Assembly: GCF_000058485.1 (NCBI RefSeq) | Contig: NC_008278.1 | Span: forward strand, 6,380,962-6,444,961 | Direction: 5' to 3' | Source of the DNA: Frankia alni ACN14a | GTDB taxonomy: Bacteria > Actinomycetota > Actinomycetes > Frankiales > Frankiaceae | DNA length: 64,000 bases | Shown here: positions 38,337 to 46,943 of the stretch, in pieces | Layout: each line of letters begins with the position of its first letter | How positions within the stretch are numbered: position 1 is the stretch's first letter | Program-made: the position numbers and the translations under genes | Notes under the pieces: generated by a model | Database searches by the model: none | What the model saw: only the letters and a program-made list of their open reading frames with translations | Told to the model about the DNA's origin: nothing

Positions 38337-38684
38337 TCAGCCGGCACCCTCCGACCGCAGGCGCGCCGCCCGGCAGCGGCGATCCCAGCACGGGCGATGC
38401 CAGTGCCGGCGGTCCTCGACGCGCTCCGGCGGCCAGACGACCAGGTGGGCGGTGCCCGGGTTGATCTCATGGTCACACCCGGGGCACCGGTAGACCTTCG
38501 CCGTCGCCGCCCCGGTGACCGGGCGGACCACCCACTCCCCGTCGCGCAGCACCACCACCGGATCGGGCAGCCACGCCCCGACCGGCCGCCCGCGCCCGTT
38601 CTGCCCGCGCCCGTTCTGCCCGCGCGCGTTCTGCCCGCGCCCGTCCCGACCTCGGGTGGGACGGCGCCGCGCCCGCCGCGTCAC
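38337..38684 (-). CDS. Small zinc-binding-type protein (annotated elsewhere as ATP/GTP-binding)
   Basis: 115 aa. The conserved core YRCPGCDHEINPGTAHLVVW followed by RRHWHRPCW has Cys-x2-Cys and His/Cys ligands suggestive of a zinc site. Similar small proteins are widespread in actinobacteria and sometimes labelled ATP/GTP-binding, without evidence I know of. The N-terminus carries an Asn-Gly-Arg-Gly-Gln repeat from a 15-bp DNA unit. The GTG overlaps the stop of the DUF1232 gene (GTGA), so the two are coupled. Function unknown. Confidence 0.7.
   Translation of the reverse strand: MTRRARRRPTRGRDGRGQNARGQNGRGQNGRGRPVGAWLPDPVVVLRDGEWVVRPVTGAATAKVYRCPGCDHEINPGTAHLVVWPPERVEDRRHWHRPCWDRRCRAARLRSEGAG
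38586..38645. repeat. 15-bp tandem repeat (4 copies)
   Basis: Unit ctgcccgcgcccgtt inside the small zinc-type gene, coding on the minus strand for Asn-Gly-Arg-Gly-Gln. Confidence 0.9.
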
Positions 38685-39271
38685 CGACCTCGTCTGCCCG
38701 GCTCCCAGGAGCGCGCCCGCCGCGGCCGCGCCCCGGCCGGGCCGCCGTCCGCCTCCGGCGCGGCGACCCACTCGGCCCGGTCCACGACCTCCCCGTCGAC
38801 GACCCGGCCCGGGTCTCCCGCCGTGTGACCGCCACCGCCGGCCCCGCCGCCGCCACCGCCACCGCGGACGCGGTCGATGCCGGCGGCCACGAGCGACCGG
38901 GCCACCTTCGCCTTGCGCAGGGCCCCGGCCGGGCTCGCCAGCGCCGAGGACGCGCCGATGAGCACCTGGAAGCCGCGGTCGCTGCCCCGCCAGTGCTCGC
39001 GCAGGATCGGCTCGCCGGCGCCGACGACCAGCCGACGGAACGCGAAGGCGACGATGGCGACGTCGTCGAGCTGGCCCACCACGGGGATCATGTTCGTCAG
39101 CCGGTTGCGCGGCGACACCAGGTACGCCAGCGCCGCCGCGGCCTCGACCTTCGCCGACTGCGGCACCCGCGGATCGGCGACGACCCGCCGCAGCATGATG
39201 ACCAGATCGGGGAGAAACATCGTTATCTCCCGACCGAACTGCCGCACGGCGTCCTTGTCGAGCGTGACCAT
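38681..39271 (-). CDS. DUF1232 (YkvA-type) protein
   Basis: 196 aa. The DUF1232 core (about 20-80) shows VPQSAKVEAAAALAYLVSP and the amphipathic stretch RLTNMIPVVGQLDDVAIVAF (residues about 57-76). A Gly-rich linker (about 135-150) and a basic, Arg-rich C-terminus follow. The family is membrane-associated and otherwise uncharacterised. ATG has AGGAG about 10 nt upstream; the stop overlaps the next gene. Confidence 0.85.
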   Translation of the reverse strand: MVTLDKDAVRQFGREITMFLPDLVIMLRRVVADPRVPQSAKVEAAAALAYLVSPRNRLTNMIPVVGQLDDVAIVAFAFRRLVVGAGEPILREHWRGSDRGFQVLIGASSALASPAGALRKAKVARSLVAAGIDRVRGGGGGGGAGGGGHTAGDPGRVVDGEVVDRAEWVAAPEADGGPAGARPRRARSWEPGRRGR

Positions 39272-39328
39272 CGCCGTCGCGTCTCCTCTTGTGCGAACCA
39301 GGACTTCCCGCCGACCGGCGACATCCTA

Positions 39329-39344
39329 GTGCCGCATCCGGCAC
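39329..39344. promoter_or_regulatory. Small hairpin upstream of the DUF1232 gene
   Basis: GTGCCG-CATC-CGGCAC, about 60 bp before the DUF1232 start. It could be an operator for that gene or a weak terminator of the hydroxybutyryl-CoA dehydrogenase transcript. Confidence 0.3.
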
Positions 39345-39449
39345 CTGCCACGGGCGACCGCGGCGCCGGCCGTCACCTGTCAACGGACGGCGCCCCCACG
39401 GCGTGCCACGCCCTACCGGGGACGCCTCCATCCGGCGACCCCGCCCGGA

Positions 39450-41507
39450 CTATCGGGGAGCATGCGCGTGAAAGCCCCGGCCGGTCTTGCGGCCCAGGAA
39501 GCGGGCTCGGACGAGATGCTCCAGCAGCGGTGCGGGGGCGTAGCCGGGCTCGCGGAACTGCTCGTACAGCGAGCGGGTGATGGCGAGGGTGACGTCGAGC
39601 CCGACCACGTCGGCGAGGGCGAACGGACCCATCGGATGGCCGCAGCCGACGGTCATCGCCGTGTCGATGTCCTCGATCGTGGCGTAGTTCGCCTGCAGCA
39701 TCTTCACGGCGTCGTTCAGATAGGGGAACAGCAGCGCGTTGACGATGAACCCGGCCCGGTCGGCGCACTGCACCGGGTGCCGGCCCGCCGCCCGCGCCAG
39801 CGCCGTCACCGTCGCCGTCGCCCCGGCCCCGGTGAGCACCGTGGGCACCACCTCGACCAGGCGCATGACCTGGGCCGGGTTGAACCAGTGCATGCCGACG
39901 ACGGCCTCGGGCCGCCGGGTCGCGGTGGCGCACTCGACGACCGGCAGACAGGACGTCGTGGTCGCCAGCACGGCGCCGGGCCGGGCGACCTTGTCCAGAT
40001 CGGTGAACAGCTCCCGCTTGACCGCCAGGTCCTCGACGACCGCCTCGAGCAGCACGTCGCAGCCGCCGAGCTCGCCGAGGTCGGTGGTCACGCGCAGCCG
40101 GCCCAGGGCGGCGTCGCGGTCGTCGTCGGACAGCCGGCCCTTCGCGACCGCCGCCGCCAGCGACGCCGCCACCCGGTCGTGGGCCGCGTCGGCGGCGTCC
40201 GGCCGCCGGGCCCGCAGGATGACGTCATGACCCGATCGGGCCAGCACCTCGGCGATGCCCCGCGCCATCGTGCCGCTGCCCACGATCCCCACCGACCGAA
40301 CCCGCACCGCCGCCCCGCCGACCGCCCCAGCCTCGCCGGGTGTCGCCGGGCCGCCGGGTGTCCTCGCGGCGGCCGTTCCCGCGCCACCGCCTCCGCCGGG
40401 CTCCCCGACTGCACCGGACTCCCCGACTGCACCGGACTCCCCGACTGCACCGGGCTCCCCGACTGCACCGGGCTCGCCGACTGCACCGGGGTCCTTCCTG
40501 CCGGGGCCCTCGGGCGGCACGTCCGGGGCGTCCGTCGCCGGATAGGTGTAGAAGCCGCGGCCGGTCTTGCGGCCCAGCAGGCCGGCCGCGACGAGCTGGC
40601 CGAGCAGCGGGGCCGGGGCGTGGAGGTGATCGCGGGTCTGGTCGTACATCGACGCGAGGATGGCGTGCGCCGCGTCGAGGCCGATGAGGTCGAGCAGGGC
40701 CAGCGGGCCCATCGGATGACCGCAGCCGAGCCGCATCGCGGCGTCGACGTCCTCCCGGGTGGCGAAGCGCGCCTCGACCATCCGCACCGCGTTGTTGAGG
40801 TAGCCGAACAGCAGCGCGTTGACGATGAACCCGGCCCGGTCCGCGGCGACGACGGCCGTCTTGCCGACCGCGCCCACCAGCGAGACGACGGCGGCCAGGG
40901 CGTCGGCGTCGGTCACCACCGTGCGGACGACCTCGACCAGGCCCATCACCGGCGCCGGGTTGAACCAGTGCATGCCCAGCACCCGGGCCGAGCGACCGGT
41001 GCCCGCGGCGAGCTCCGTCACCGACAGGGAGCTGGTGTTCGTCGCCAGGACGGTCGCCGGCAGGCAGACCTCGTCGAGCCGGGCGAACAGGGCCGTCTTG
41101 GCGTCGAGCCGCTCGTCGATGGCCTCGATCACCAGGTCGCAGTCGGCCACCGCGGCGAGCTCGGTGCCGAGGCTCAGCCGGCCGAGCAGCTCGCCGCGAG
41201 CGGCGTCGGCCAGCCGGCCATGGCGGGCCGCGCGCTCCAGGGAGTGCTCGATCCGCCCGCGGGCCCGGCGCAGCGCGTCGGTGTCCCGTTCGACGCCGAC
41301 GACGTCGAGCCCGGACCCGGCCAGCACCTCGGCGATCCCGGCCCCCATGGTGCCGAGCCCCACCACCCCGACGCGCCGCCACCGCGCGCTCCCGTCGCCG
41401 GCGGCGGCGCGCCCACCCGGCGACACCGTCGCACCCTCACCGCCGGTGCGGGAGGCGTTTTCCGACCTGCCGTGCGCGTGCGTTCCCCGCCGGGCTTCTT
41501 CGCCCAT
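39450..41507 (-). CDS. Tandem (double-headed) 3-hydroxybutyryl-CoA dehydrogenase
   Basis: 685 aa, about twice the usual 285 aa. Two complete 3-hydroxyacyl-CoA dehydrogenase units occupy about 44-320 and 399-685. Unit 1 has GLGTMGAGIAEV (NAD), NTSSL, GMHWFNPAPVMGLVEVV (catalytic His/Glu) and AGFIVNALLF. Unit 2 keeps GMHWFNPAQVMRLVEVV and AGFIVNALLF but has GSGTMARG in the NAD loop and TTSCL for NTSSL. A Gly-Ala-Val-Gly-Glu repeat links them. It interconverts acetoacetyl-CoA and 3-hydroxybutyryl-CoA, between the thiolase and ccr steps. ATG 41507 has GAGGAG 8 nt upstream. No frameshift or internal stop separates the units. Confidence 0.9.
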   Translation of the reverse strand: MGEEARRGTHAHGRSENASRTGGEGATVSPGGRAAAGDGSARWRRVGVVGLGTMGAGIAEVLAGSGLDVVGVERDTDALRRARGRIEHSLERAARHGRLADAARGELLGRLSLGTELAAVADCDLVIEAIDERLDAKTALFARLDEVCLPATVLATNTSSLSVTELAAGTGRSARVLGMHWFNPAPVMGLVEVVRTVVTDADALAAVVSLVGAVGKTAVVAADRAGFIVNALLFGYLNNAVRMVEARFATREDVDAAMRLGCGHPMGPLALLDLIGLDAAHAILASMYDQTRDHLHAPAPLLGQLVAAGLLGRKTGRGFYTYPATDAPDVPPEGPGRKDPGAVGEPGAVGEPGAVGESGAVGESGAVGEPGGGGGAGTAAARTPGGPATPGEAGAVGGAAVRVRSVGIVGSGTMARGIAEVLARSGHDVILRARRPDAADAAHDRVAASLAAAVAKGRLSDDDRDAALGRLRVTTDLGELGGCDVLLEAVVEDLAVKRELFTDLDKVARPGAVLATTTSCLPVVECATATRRPEAVVGMHWFNPAQVMRLVEVVPTVLTGAGATATVTALARAAGRHPVQCADRAGFIVNALLFPYLNDAVKMLQANYATIEDIDTAMTVGCGHPMGPFALADVVGLDVTLAITRSLYEQFREPGYAPAPLLEHLVRARFLGRKTGRGFHAHAPR
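40401..40490. repeat. 18-bp tandem repeat in the dehydrogenase linker (5 copies)
   Basis: Five consecutive 18-bp units of ctccccgactgcaccggr, differing by one or two bases, coding on the minus strand for Pro/Ser-Gly-Ala-Val-Gly-Glu. They form the hinge between the two dehydrogenase units. Confidence 0.95.
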
Positions 41508-41767
41508 TCTCAGGCTCCTCAAGGTCGTCGCGACGGCCCGACGACAATGTGCCCGATATCGCGGGCCACACGGTGTGCAACCGCGGACCCGTCGATTCTC
41601 CCAGCCTTTCCACCACCCGGCCCGAGATCAGTCGGGGCTTGCCCACGGCGACGGGATCCCCGGCCGCAAACCTCTTTTCAACGGCCTGGGAGAGGAACGA
41701 CGTAGGAGGAGAAACCGCCAAACCCGCAATGACCCATAACGGAATATCCGCGTCCTGGGCGGGGCGG

Positions 41768-42430
41768 TCAGAACAGGGTGGGAATGGAGGGTTCCAGTCC
41801 GCGCAGCTCGTCGTAGTCGACGACGGCGCAGCCCAGACCACGGTCGGCGGCCAGCAGGCGGGCCTGCGGCGTGATCGACTGCGCGGCGAGGATGCCGCGC
41901 ACCGGATGCGGCAGCGCCGGGTCCGCGTCCAGCCGGACGAGGTAGCGGGTGAGCTGCTCGACCCCGTCGATCTCGCCCTTGCGCTTGATCTCGACGGCCA
42001 CGGTGGAACCGTCGCTGTCGCGGCAGAGCAGGTCGACCGGCCCGATCCCGGTCTCGTACTCGCGGCGGATCAGGGTGAGCCCCGGGGCGATCGCGTCCGG
42101 CCGGTCGGCGAGCAGGACCTGCAGGTGCGCCTCGACGCCGTCCTTGCGCAGTCCCGGGTCGACGCCCAACTCGTGGCTGGAGTCGTGGAGGATTTCCTCG
42201 AGGGTGATGACGAGCTGCTCGGCGGCCTTGTTGGTCACCCGCCAGACCCCGGACTCCTCCGCGATGACACACGGCGGGCTCATCCAGTTCAGCGGCTTGT
42301 AGGCCCGCCCGTCGGCGTGGATCGACACCGACCCGTCCGCCTTGACGAGCACCAGCCGCACGGCGCTCGGCAGATGGGCGGTGAGCCGTCCGACGTAGTC
42401 GACACTGCACCGAGCGATGACAAGCCGCAT
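41768..42430 (-). CDS. nucS: Mismatch-specific endonuclease NucS/EndoMS
   Basis: 220 aa, usual for actinobacterial NucS. The N-terminal dimerisation domain (1-110) begins [16 protein letters not shown]; the PD-(D/E)xK nuclease domain has GPVDLLCRD and [17 protein letters not shown] (catalytic Asp, Glu, Lys). NucS carries out mismatch repair in actinobacteria, which lack MutS/MutL, cutting both strands at mismatches with help from the sliding clamp. The C-terminal LEPSIPTLF fits the clamp-interacting tail. ATG follows a TAACGT box by 6 nt, suggesting a leaderless mRNA. Confidence 0.95.
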   Translation of the reverse strand: MRLVIARCSVDYVGRLTAHLPSAVRLVLVKADGSVSIHADGRAYKPLNWMSPPCVIAEESGVWRVTNKAAEQLVITLEEILHDSSHELGVDPGLRKDGVEAHLQVLLADRPDAIAPGLTLIRREYETGIGPVDLLCRDSDGSTVAVEIKRKGEIDGVEQLTRYLVRLDADPALPHPVRGILAAQSITPQARLLAADRGLGCAVVDYDELRGLEPSIPTLF

Positions 42431-42436
42431 GACGTC

Positions 42437-42442
42437 ACGTTA
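42437..42442 (-). promoter_or_regulatory. -10 box of a probable leaderless nucS promoter
   Basis: TAACGT on the minus strand ends 6 nt before the nucS ATG, which would make the A of ATG the transcription start. No clear -35 and no ribosome site are present. Confidence 0.4.
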
Positions 42443-42486
42443 TCGCGACCCCCCTGACCGCCCCGCCGTCCGGTGGCCGCCGGTGC

Positions 42487-43056
42487 TCACCCGCGGCCGG
42501 GACCGCCGCCGGTGCGGGCGGAGACGAGGTCGTCGAGGAGCTCGCGGCGGCCGGCGTAGCGGGTGGCGAGGCGTTCGGCCTGGTCCGGGGCGAGCCGGCC
42601 GAGGCGGACGGGGTCGGAGTTGTCCTGCATGTCCGCGTGTTTGACGACGACGGCGAGCGGGTCGCCGGCGACGCGGGCCAGGTAGTCCCGCATCGACTCG
42701 TCGGGACGGTGCGACAGGGCGTCGACGGCGGCGACGACGACCGCGGGGTAGCCGGCGGCCGTGAGGTCCGCGAGCGTGGTGTCGCTGTCCTCGACGACGT
42801 CGTGCAGGACGGCGGCGAGCTGGGCGGTGTGCGGGTCCACGCCGGCCGGCTCGGCGGTGCGGGCGACCGTCGCCATGACGCGCAGCGGGTGGCCGATGTA
42901 CTCCTCGCCGCCCTTGTCGATCTGGCCGGTGTGGACCCGGGTGGCGAGGGCGATGGCGTCGTCCAGGGTCGGGCCGGCGCTCGGACCGGCGCTCGAGCTG
43001 CTCGGCGCCGGGCCGGGCCGGGCGGGGTCGGCCGCGTCAGGGATGGTCGAGGGCAT
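42487..43056 (-). CDS. HD-domain phosphohydrolase (MESH1/SpoT hydrolase-like)
   Basis: 189 aa. A Pro/Ser/Ala-rich start (1-28) precedes an HD domain with EEYIGHPLRVM and AVLHDVVEDSDTT, the metal-binding signature of single-domain (p)ppGpp hydrolases and related enzymes. No synthetase or TGS domain is present. Substrate is not provable from sequence. The ATG lies within the last 20 nt of the ethylmalonyl-CoA mutase gene, with GAGG just upstream, so it is translated from the same transcript. Confidence 0.82.
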   Translation of the reverse strand: MPSTIPDAADPARPGPAPSSSSAGPSAGPTLDDAIALATRVHTGQIDKGGEEYIGHPLRVMATVARTAEPAGVDPHTAQLAAVLHDVVEDSDTTLADLTAAGYPAVVVAAVDALSHRPDESMRDYLARVAGDPLAVVVKHADMQDNSDPVRLGRLAPDQAERLATRYAGRRELLDDLVSARTGGGPGRG

Positions 43057-45202
43057 GCCTCGACCGTACGACGTCCACGATGCCGCGCATGATGGCGTTG
43101 AGCTCGTAGTCCCGGGGCGTGAAGACCGCGGCGACGCCGAGGCGGGCCAGCTCGCGGGCGTCCGCCGACGGGATGATGCCGCCGACGACGACGGGGATGT
43201 CCCCGGCGCCGGCTGCCCTCAGCCCGCCGAGCACCTCGCCCACCAGGTCCAGGTGGGCCCCGGAAAGCACCGACAGGCCGACGACGTGCACGTCCTCCTC
43301 GACCGCGGCGGCGACGAGCTGCCCGGGGGTCAGCCGGATCCCCTGGTAGACGACCTCGAAGCCGGCGTCGCGGGCGCGCACGGCGATCTGCTCCGCGCCG
43401 TTGGAGTGGCCGTCGAGGCCGGGCTTGCCGACGAGCATCTTCACCGGCCGCCCGAGCTGCGCGCCCGTGCGGGCCACCAGGGCACGCAGGTCCCCGAGCC
43501 CGGTCGCACCCGCACCGGTGTCGCCGCCGACCCCGACGGCGCCGCTCACCCCGGTCGGCGCGCGGTACTCACCGAACACCTCCCGCAGGGTGTCGGCCCA
43601 CTCCCCGGTGGTGACGCCCGCCCGCGCGCAGGCCAGCGTCGCGGGGACGAGGTTCACCTCGGTGCCGGCGGCGGTGCGCAGCCCGAGCAGCGCCTCCCGG
43701 ACGGCGGACGGATCACGCCCGGCCCGCCAGGCGGCGAGCGACTCCCGGGCCGCGGGCTCGACGGCCGGATCGACCGTCTGGATCGCCGTGTCGAGCTCGG
43801 CGAGCAGCGGGCTGGGCTCGGTCTCGGTGAACCGGTTCACGCCGACGACGACGTCCTCGCCGGTCTCGATCCGCGCGCGGCGGCCCGCCTGGGCGGAGAC
43901 CAGCGCCGACTTCAGGTAACCGCTCTCGACGGCGGCCACGGCCCCGCCCATCGCCTGGACCCGGTCGATCTCGGCGGTCGCGTCCGCCACCAGCCGGCGC
44001 ACCCGCTCCTCGACGACGGGCGAGCCGGTGAACAGGTCGTCGTACTCCAGCAGGTCGGTCTCGTGGGCGAGGATCTGCTGGACGCGCAGCGACCACTGCT
44101 GGTCCCACGGCCGGGGCAGGCCGAGCGCCTCGTTCCAGGCCGGCAGCTGCAGCGCCCGGCACCGCGCGTCCTTCGACAGGGTGACGCCGAGGGTCTCCAG
44201 CACGATCCGGATGACGTTGTTCTCCGGCTGGGCCTCGGTCAGCCCGAGCGAGTTGACCTGCACGCCGTAGCGGAACCGGCGGGCCGCCGGGTCGCTCACC
44301 GCGTACCGGGTGCGCAGCAGGTCGTCCCACAGTCGCCCGAACGCCCGCATCTTGCACATCTCCTCGACGAACCGCTCCCCGGCGTTGACGAAGAACGAGA
44401 TCCGCGCGCACACCTCCCCCATCCGCTCGGGGGGGATCGTCCCCGTGGCCGCCACCGCGTCGAGGACGGCGATCGCCGAACACATCGTGAACGCGAGCTC
44501 CTGCACCGGGGTCGCCCCGGCCTCCTGCAGGTGGTAGCTGCAGATGTTGATCGGGTTCCACCGCGGCAGCTCCGCCACCGAGTAGGCGATCAGGTCGGTG
44601 ACCAGCCGCAGCGACGGCCCCGGCGGGAAGACGTACGTCCCGCGCGAGAGGTACTCCTTGATGATGTCGTTCTGCGTGGTGCCGGCCAGCTCCGCCGGGT
44701 CGGCGCCCTGCTCCTGCGCGACGACCTGGTAGAGCGCGAGCAGCCACATGGCGGTGGCGTTGATCGTCATCGATGTGTTGGTGCGGGCCAGCGGGATGCC
44801 GTCGAACAGCGCACGCATGTCGCCGAGGTGCGCGATCGGCACGCCGACCCGGCCGACCTCGCCGCGGGCGAGCGGATGATCCGGGTCGTAGCCCGTCTGG
44901 GTCGGCAGGTCGAAGGCCACCGACAGGCCGGTCTGGCCCTTCGCCAGGTTGCGGCGGTACAGCGCGTTGCTCTCGGCCGGGCTGGAGTGCCCCGCGTAGG
45001 TGCGGATGATCCAGCCCCGATCCCGGGCTCCGCGCCGGTCGCCGGCACCGACACCGGCACTCGCGTCGGCGTCGGCGTCGAGACGGGCACCGGCGTCGAG
45101 ACGGGCGTCGGCGGGGCGGTCGGCGCCGGTCTCGGGACAGGCGGCCGGCTGCTGCGTGCGGGTACCGTGCGGATTCGTCGAGCGGGTTGACAGATCCGTC
45201 AT
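43037..45202 (-). CDS. ecm: Ethylmalonyl-CoA mutase-type B12-dependent acyl-CoA mutase
   Basis: 721 aa in one chain. After a low-complexity start (1-60) comes the mutase barrel, seen in AFDLPTQTGYDPDHPLARGEVGRVG and AGTTQNDIIKEYLSRGTY (Tyr and substrate-pocket residues), then a C-terminal B12 domain with GKPGLDGHSNGAEQIA (Asp-x-His-x-x-Gly). The single-chain form and the overall motifs fit MeaA/Ecm better than the two-subunit methylmalonyl-CoA mutase. It converts ethylmalonyl-CoA, the ccr product, to methylsuccinyl-CoA. ATG 45202 has GGGAGG upstream. MeaB and a cobalamin adenosyltransferase are encoded nearby. Assignment against methylmalonyl- or isobutyryl-type mutases needs phylogeny. Confidence 0.85.
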   Translation of the reverse strand: MTDLSTRSTNPHGTRTQQPAACPETGADRPADARLDAGARLDADADASAGVGAGDRRGARDRGWIIRTYAGHSSPAESNALYRRNLAKGQTGLSVAFDLPTQTGYDPDHPLARGEVGRVGVPIAHLGDMRALFDGIPLARTNTSMTINATAMWLLALYQVVAQEQGADPAELAGTTQNDIIKEYLSRGTYVFPPGPSLRLVTDLIAYSVAELPRWNPINICSYHLQEAGATPVQELAFTMCSAIAVLDAVAATGTIPPERMGEVCARISFFVNAGERFVEEMCKMRAFGRLWDDLLRTRYAVSDPAARRFRYGVQVNSLGLTEAQPENNVIRIVLETLGVTLSKDARCRALQLPAWNEALGLPRPWDQQWSLRVQQILAHETDLLEYDDLFTGSPVVEERVRRLVADATAEIDRVQAMGGAVAAVESGYLKSALVSAQAGRRARIETGEDVVVGVNRFTETEPSPLLAELDTAIQTVDPAVEPAARESLAAWRAGRDPSAVREALLGLRTAAGTEVNLVPATLACARAGVTTGEWADTLREVFGEYRAPTGVSGAVGVGGDTGAGATGLGDLRALVARTGAQLGRPVKMLVGKPGLDGHSNGAEQIAVRARDAGFEVVYQGIRLTPGQLVAAAVEEDVHVVGLSVLSGAHLDLVGEVLGGLRAAGAGDIPVVVGGIIPSADARELARLGVAAVFTPRDYELNAIMRGIVDVVRSRHALDHP

Positions 45203-45359
45203 CGCCGCCGCCTCCCTGGGGCGCTGCGCCGTGGCCGGTGACCGACCGACGGCAGGCGCGGGCGGGGTCATCACGCCGGCCTCAGCCCGCGCGGACCGCG
45301 GGCGACGAGTCAGAGACTAGGCCGACCGACCGGGCCCCGCCTGTCGGCGCGGTGCGCGG

Positions 45360-46028
45360 TCAACCCGCGCAGGGAGCCGGCTGGCCGTTCCACTCGTGGA
45401 TGAGGGCCGCGGGAATCGTCGTGCAGGCGTTCGGGCCGTTGCGGACGATCGTCCACGGTCCCGTGCCGACCCGCCGCCACACGTACGGGTCGGCCGCGGC
45501 GGCCGGTCGGTTGACGCCGCCCGCGACCTGGATGCGGCCGATCGCCCAGTACTCGTCGTGCGCGGCGTCGGCGCCCTCGATGGCGCCGAAGAACATTCCC
45601 TGCGGCACGGTGACCTGAGCGGCCGTGATCGTGCTGGCGCCCGCGGCCCTGATCTGCTCGGCGACCGTCCACGACAGGGCCAGGCGAAGAGCGGTGGGGT
45701 TCGGCTCGTCGTCGACCCGCATCTGGTGCGCCCGGCCCGGCTGGCGCGCGGAGTCCCACGGCGCGGTGCGCAGGGCGGGGGTGAGCTCGGGCGCCGGCTG
45801 GCCGGACGCGTTGACCGACGTGCCGTCGCCCGCGCCGCGGTCGGCGGTGGTGTAGCCGATGGCGACGCCGATCAGGACCGCGACGAGGAACGCCGCGAGC
45901 ACCACGACCGGCCGCGACTCACGCACGCCGAGAAGCCCCGCGGGCCGCGCACTGCGTTCGCCGGCGATATCCACGCGCGCGGGCACCTCCACGTCCTGCA
46001 GACCTCCGTCCGGCGTCCACCATGCCAT
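45360..46028 (-). CDS. Single-pass membrane protein of unknown function
   Basis: 222 aa. Cytosolic N-terminus of about 40 residues, one transmembrane helix (about 41-60, PVVVLAAFLVAVLIGVAIGY), then a Pro/Ala-rich stalk and an extracytoplasmic domain (about 100-222) with paired Cys residues (NACTTI and PAPCAG) that may form a disulphide. I recognise no family. It lies in a minus-strand group with a STAS protein but with 170 nt between. Strong third-position GC supports it as real. Confidence 0.7.
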   Translation of the reverse strand: MAWWTPDGGLQDVEVPARVDIAGERSARPAGLLGVRESRPVVVLAAFLVAVLIGVAIGYTTADRGAGDGTSVNASGQPAPELTPALRTAPWDSARQPGRAHQMRVDDEPNPTALRLALSWTVAEQIRAAGASTITAAQVTVPQGMFFGAIEGADAAHDEYWAIGRIQVAGGVNRPAAAADPYVWRRVGTGPWTIVRNGPNACTTIPAALIHEWNGQPAPCAG

Positions 46029-46198
46029 CAGCCGGGCCCGTGACCCGAAAGCAGTACCCGATCAGCAGGTACCCGGCAAGCATGCCGCATCGGATGTCCA
46101 GGCGGCACGCGGGCGCGCCCGGGATGACGGTGCGCATCCACCCAGGTTCGGTGCGCTCTGCTCGGTCGCCGACCGCGAGGGCGGCGCCGCGAGGCGGC

Positions 46199-46564
46199 TC
46201 AGGCGTGCCCGACGTGCACCAGCTCGGTCGACTCCTCGAACCGCAGCAGCCGCCCGAGCCGGTCGGCGGCGAACATCCGGCCCAGCGCGCTCGGCACGTC
46301 GACCAGCACCATGGATCGGCCCGCCGCCCTGGCCCGGCGCGCCCCGCCGAGCAGCACCCCGAGCGCCGCATGGTCGCCGAGCTCCAACCCGGCGACGTCG
46401 ACGCGCAGCGGCCCGCTGCCGTTGTCGATGGCGGCGTGCAGCAGGGACCGCAGCGTGCCCACCGTCCGCACGTCCACCCTGCCCACCAGCCGCACCGCCT
46501 GCCCGCGGCGGTCGCCCGCCCCGAGTGGGCCGTACACGTGCACCACGTTCACGCCGTTGTTCAT
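46199..46564 (-). CDS. STAS-domain protein (anti-sigma factor antagonist-like)
   Basis: 121 aa. The STAS fold is visible in VRLVGRVDVRTVGTLRSLL, LRVDVAGLELGDHAALGVLL and MVLVDVPSALGRMFAADRLGRLL. In true antagonists the loop reads Asp-Ser-Ser-Gly and its Ser is phosphorylated; here it is DHAAL, so the phospho-acceptor is missing. It may be a constitutive binder or a non-phospho regulator. No cognate kinase is adjacent. ATG at 46564; no strong ribosome site seen. Confidence 0.8.
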   Translation of the reverse strand: MNNGVNVVHVYGPLGAGDRRGQAVRLVGRVDVRTVGTLRSLLHAAIDNGSGPLRVDVAGLELGDHAALGVLLGGARRARAAGRSMVLVDVPSALGRMFAADRLGRLLRFEESTELVHVGHA

Positions 46565-46943
46565 GTGGTCTCCCGTCCCCGGCCGCCCGGCACCCCCGCT
46601 CCGTGACGCCGGCGCTACCAGCTATCCGCGCCGACCGCGGGTAGCACCCAGGTGCGGTTCCGCGCATGGCGGACCGCCTCGTGCCCTCTCACCTCGTCCG
46701 AACCGTTGTCGCTCGGCCACGGGGGGTCGGGGCCGGTTACCTCGATGATCCCAGCCGTCGCGGCGCGATGTTTCCTCTGTCGGATTCCGCGGACGGGATC
46801 AGGACGGATCGGGGCGGGAACTCCTGCCGATCCGCCGAACGTCTGGGACCATGGAGACCGGAGGTCGACGGGCGAGGAGCTCCGTCCGAGGCTCCCGCGC
46901 GCCCCCGTGACCCGGCCGCGGCGCGGTGATTCGGAGGTGCCAG
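46565..46943. other. Divergent intergenic region
   Basis: 379 bp between the STAS gene (minus) and a plus-strand membrane protein gene. One 12-bp palindrome GCACC-CA-GGTGC sits at 46645-46656. No gene or clear promoter boxes recognised. Confidence 0.45.

Noticed and set aside
40401-40490. 18-bp array as a CRISPR or attachment-site candidate
   Set aside because: No unique spacers; it codes for the linker of a long intact protein.
39450-41507. Possibility that the double dehydrogenase is two genes with a missed stop
   Set aside because: The frame is continuous with no internal start preceded by a ribosome site at the second unit, and the repeat linker has only multiples of three.
41437-41841. 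134-codon minus-strand frame between nucS and the dehydrogenase
   Set aside because: It overlaps both neighbours out of frame and shows no family feature.
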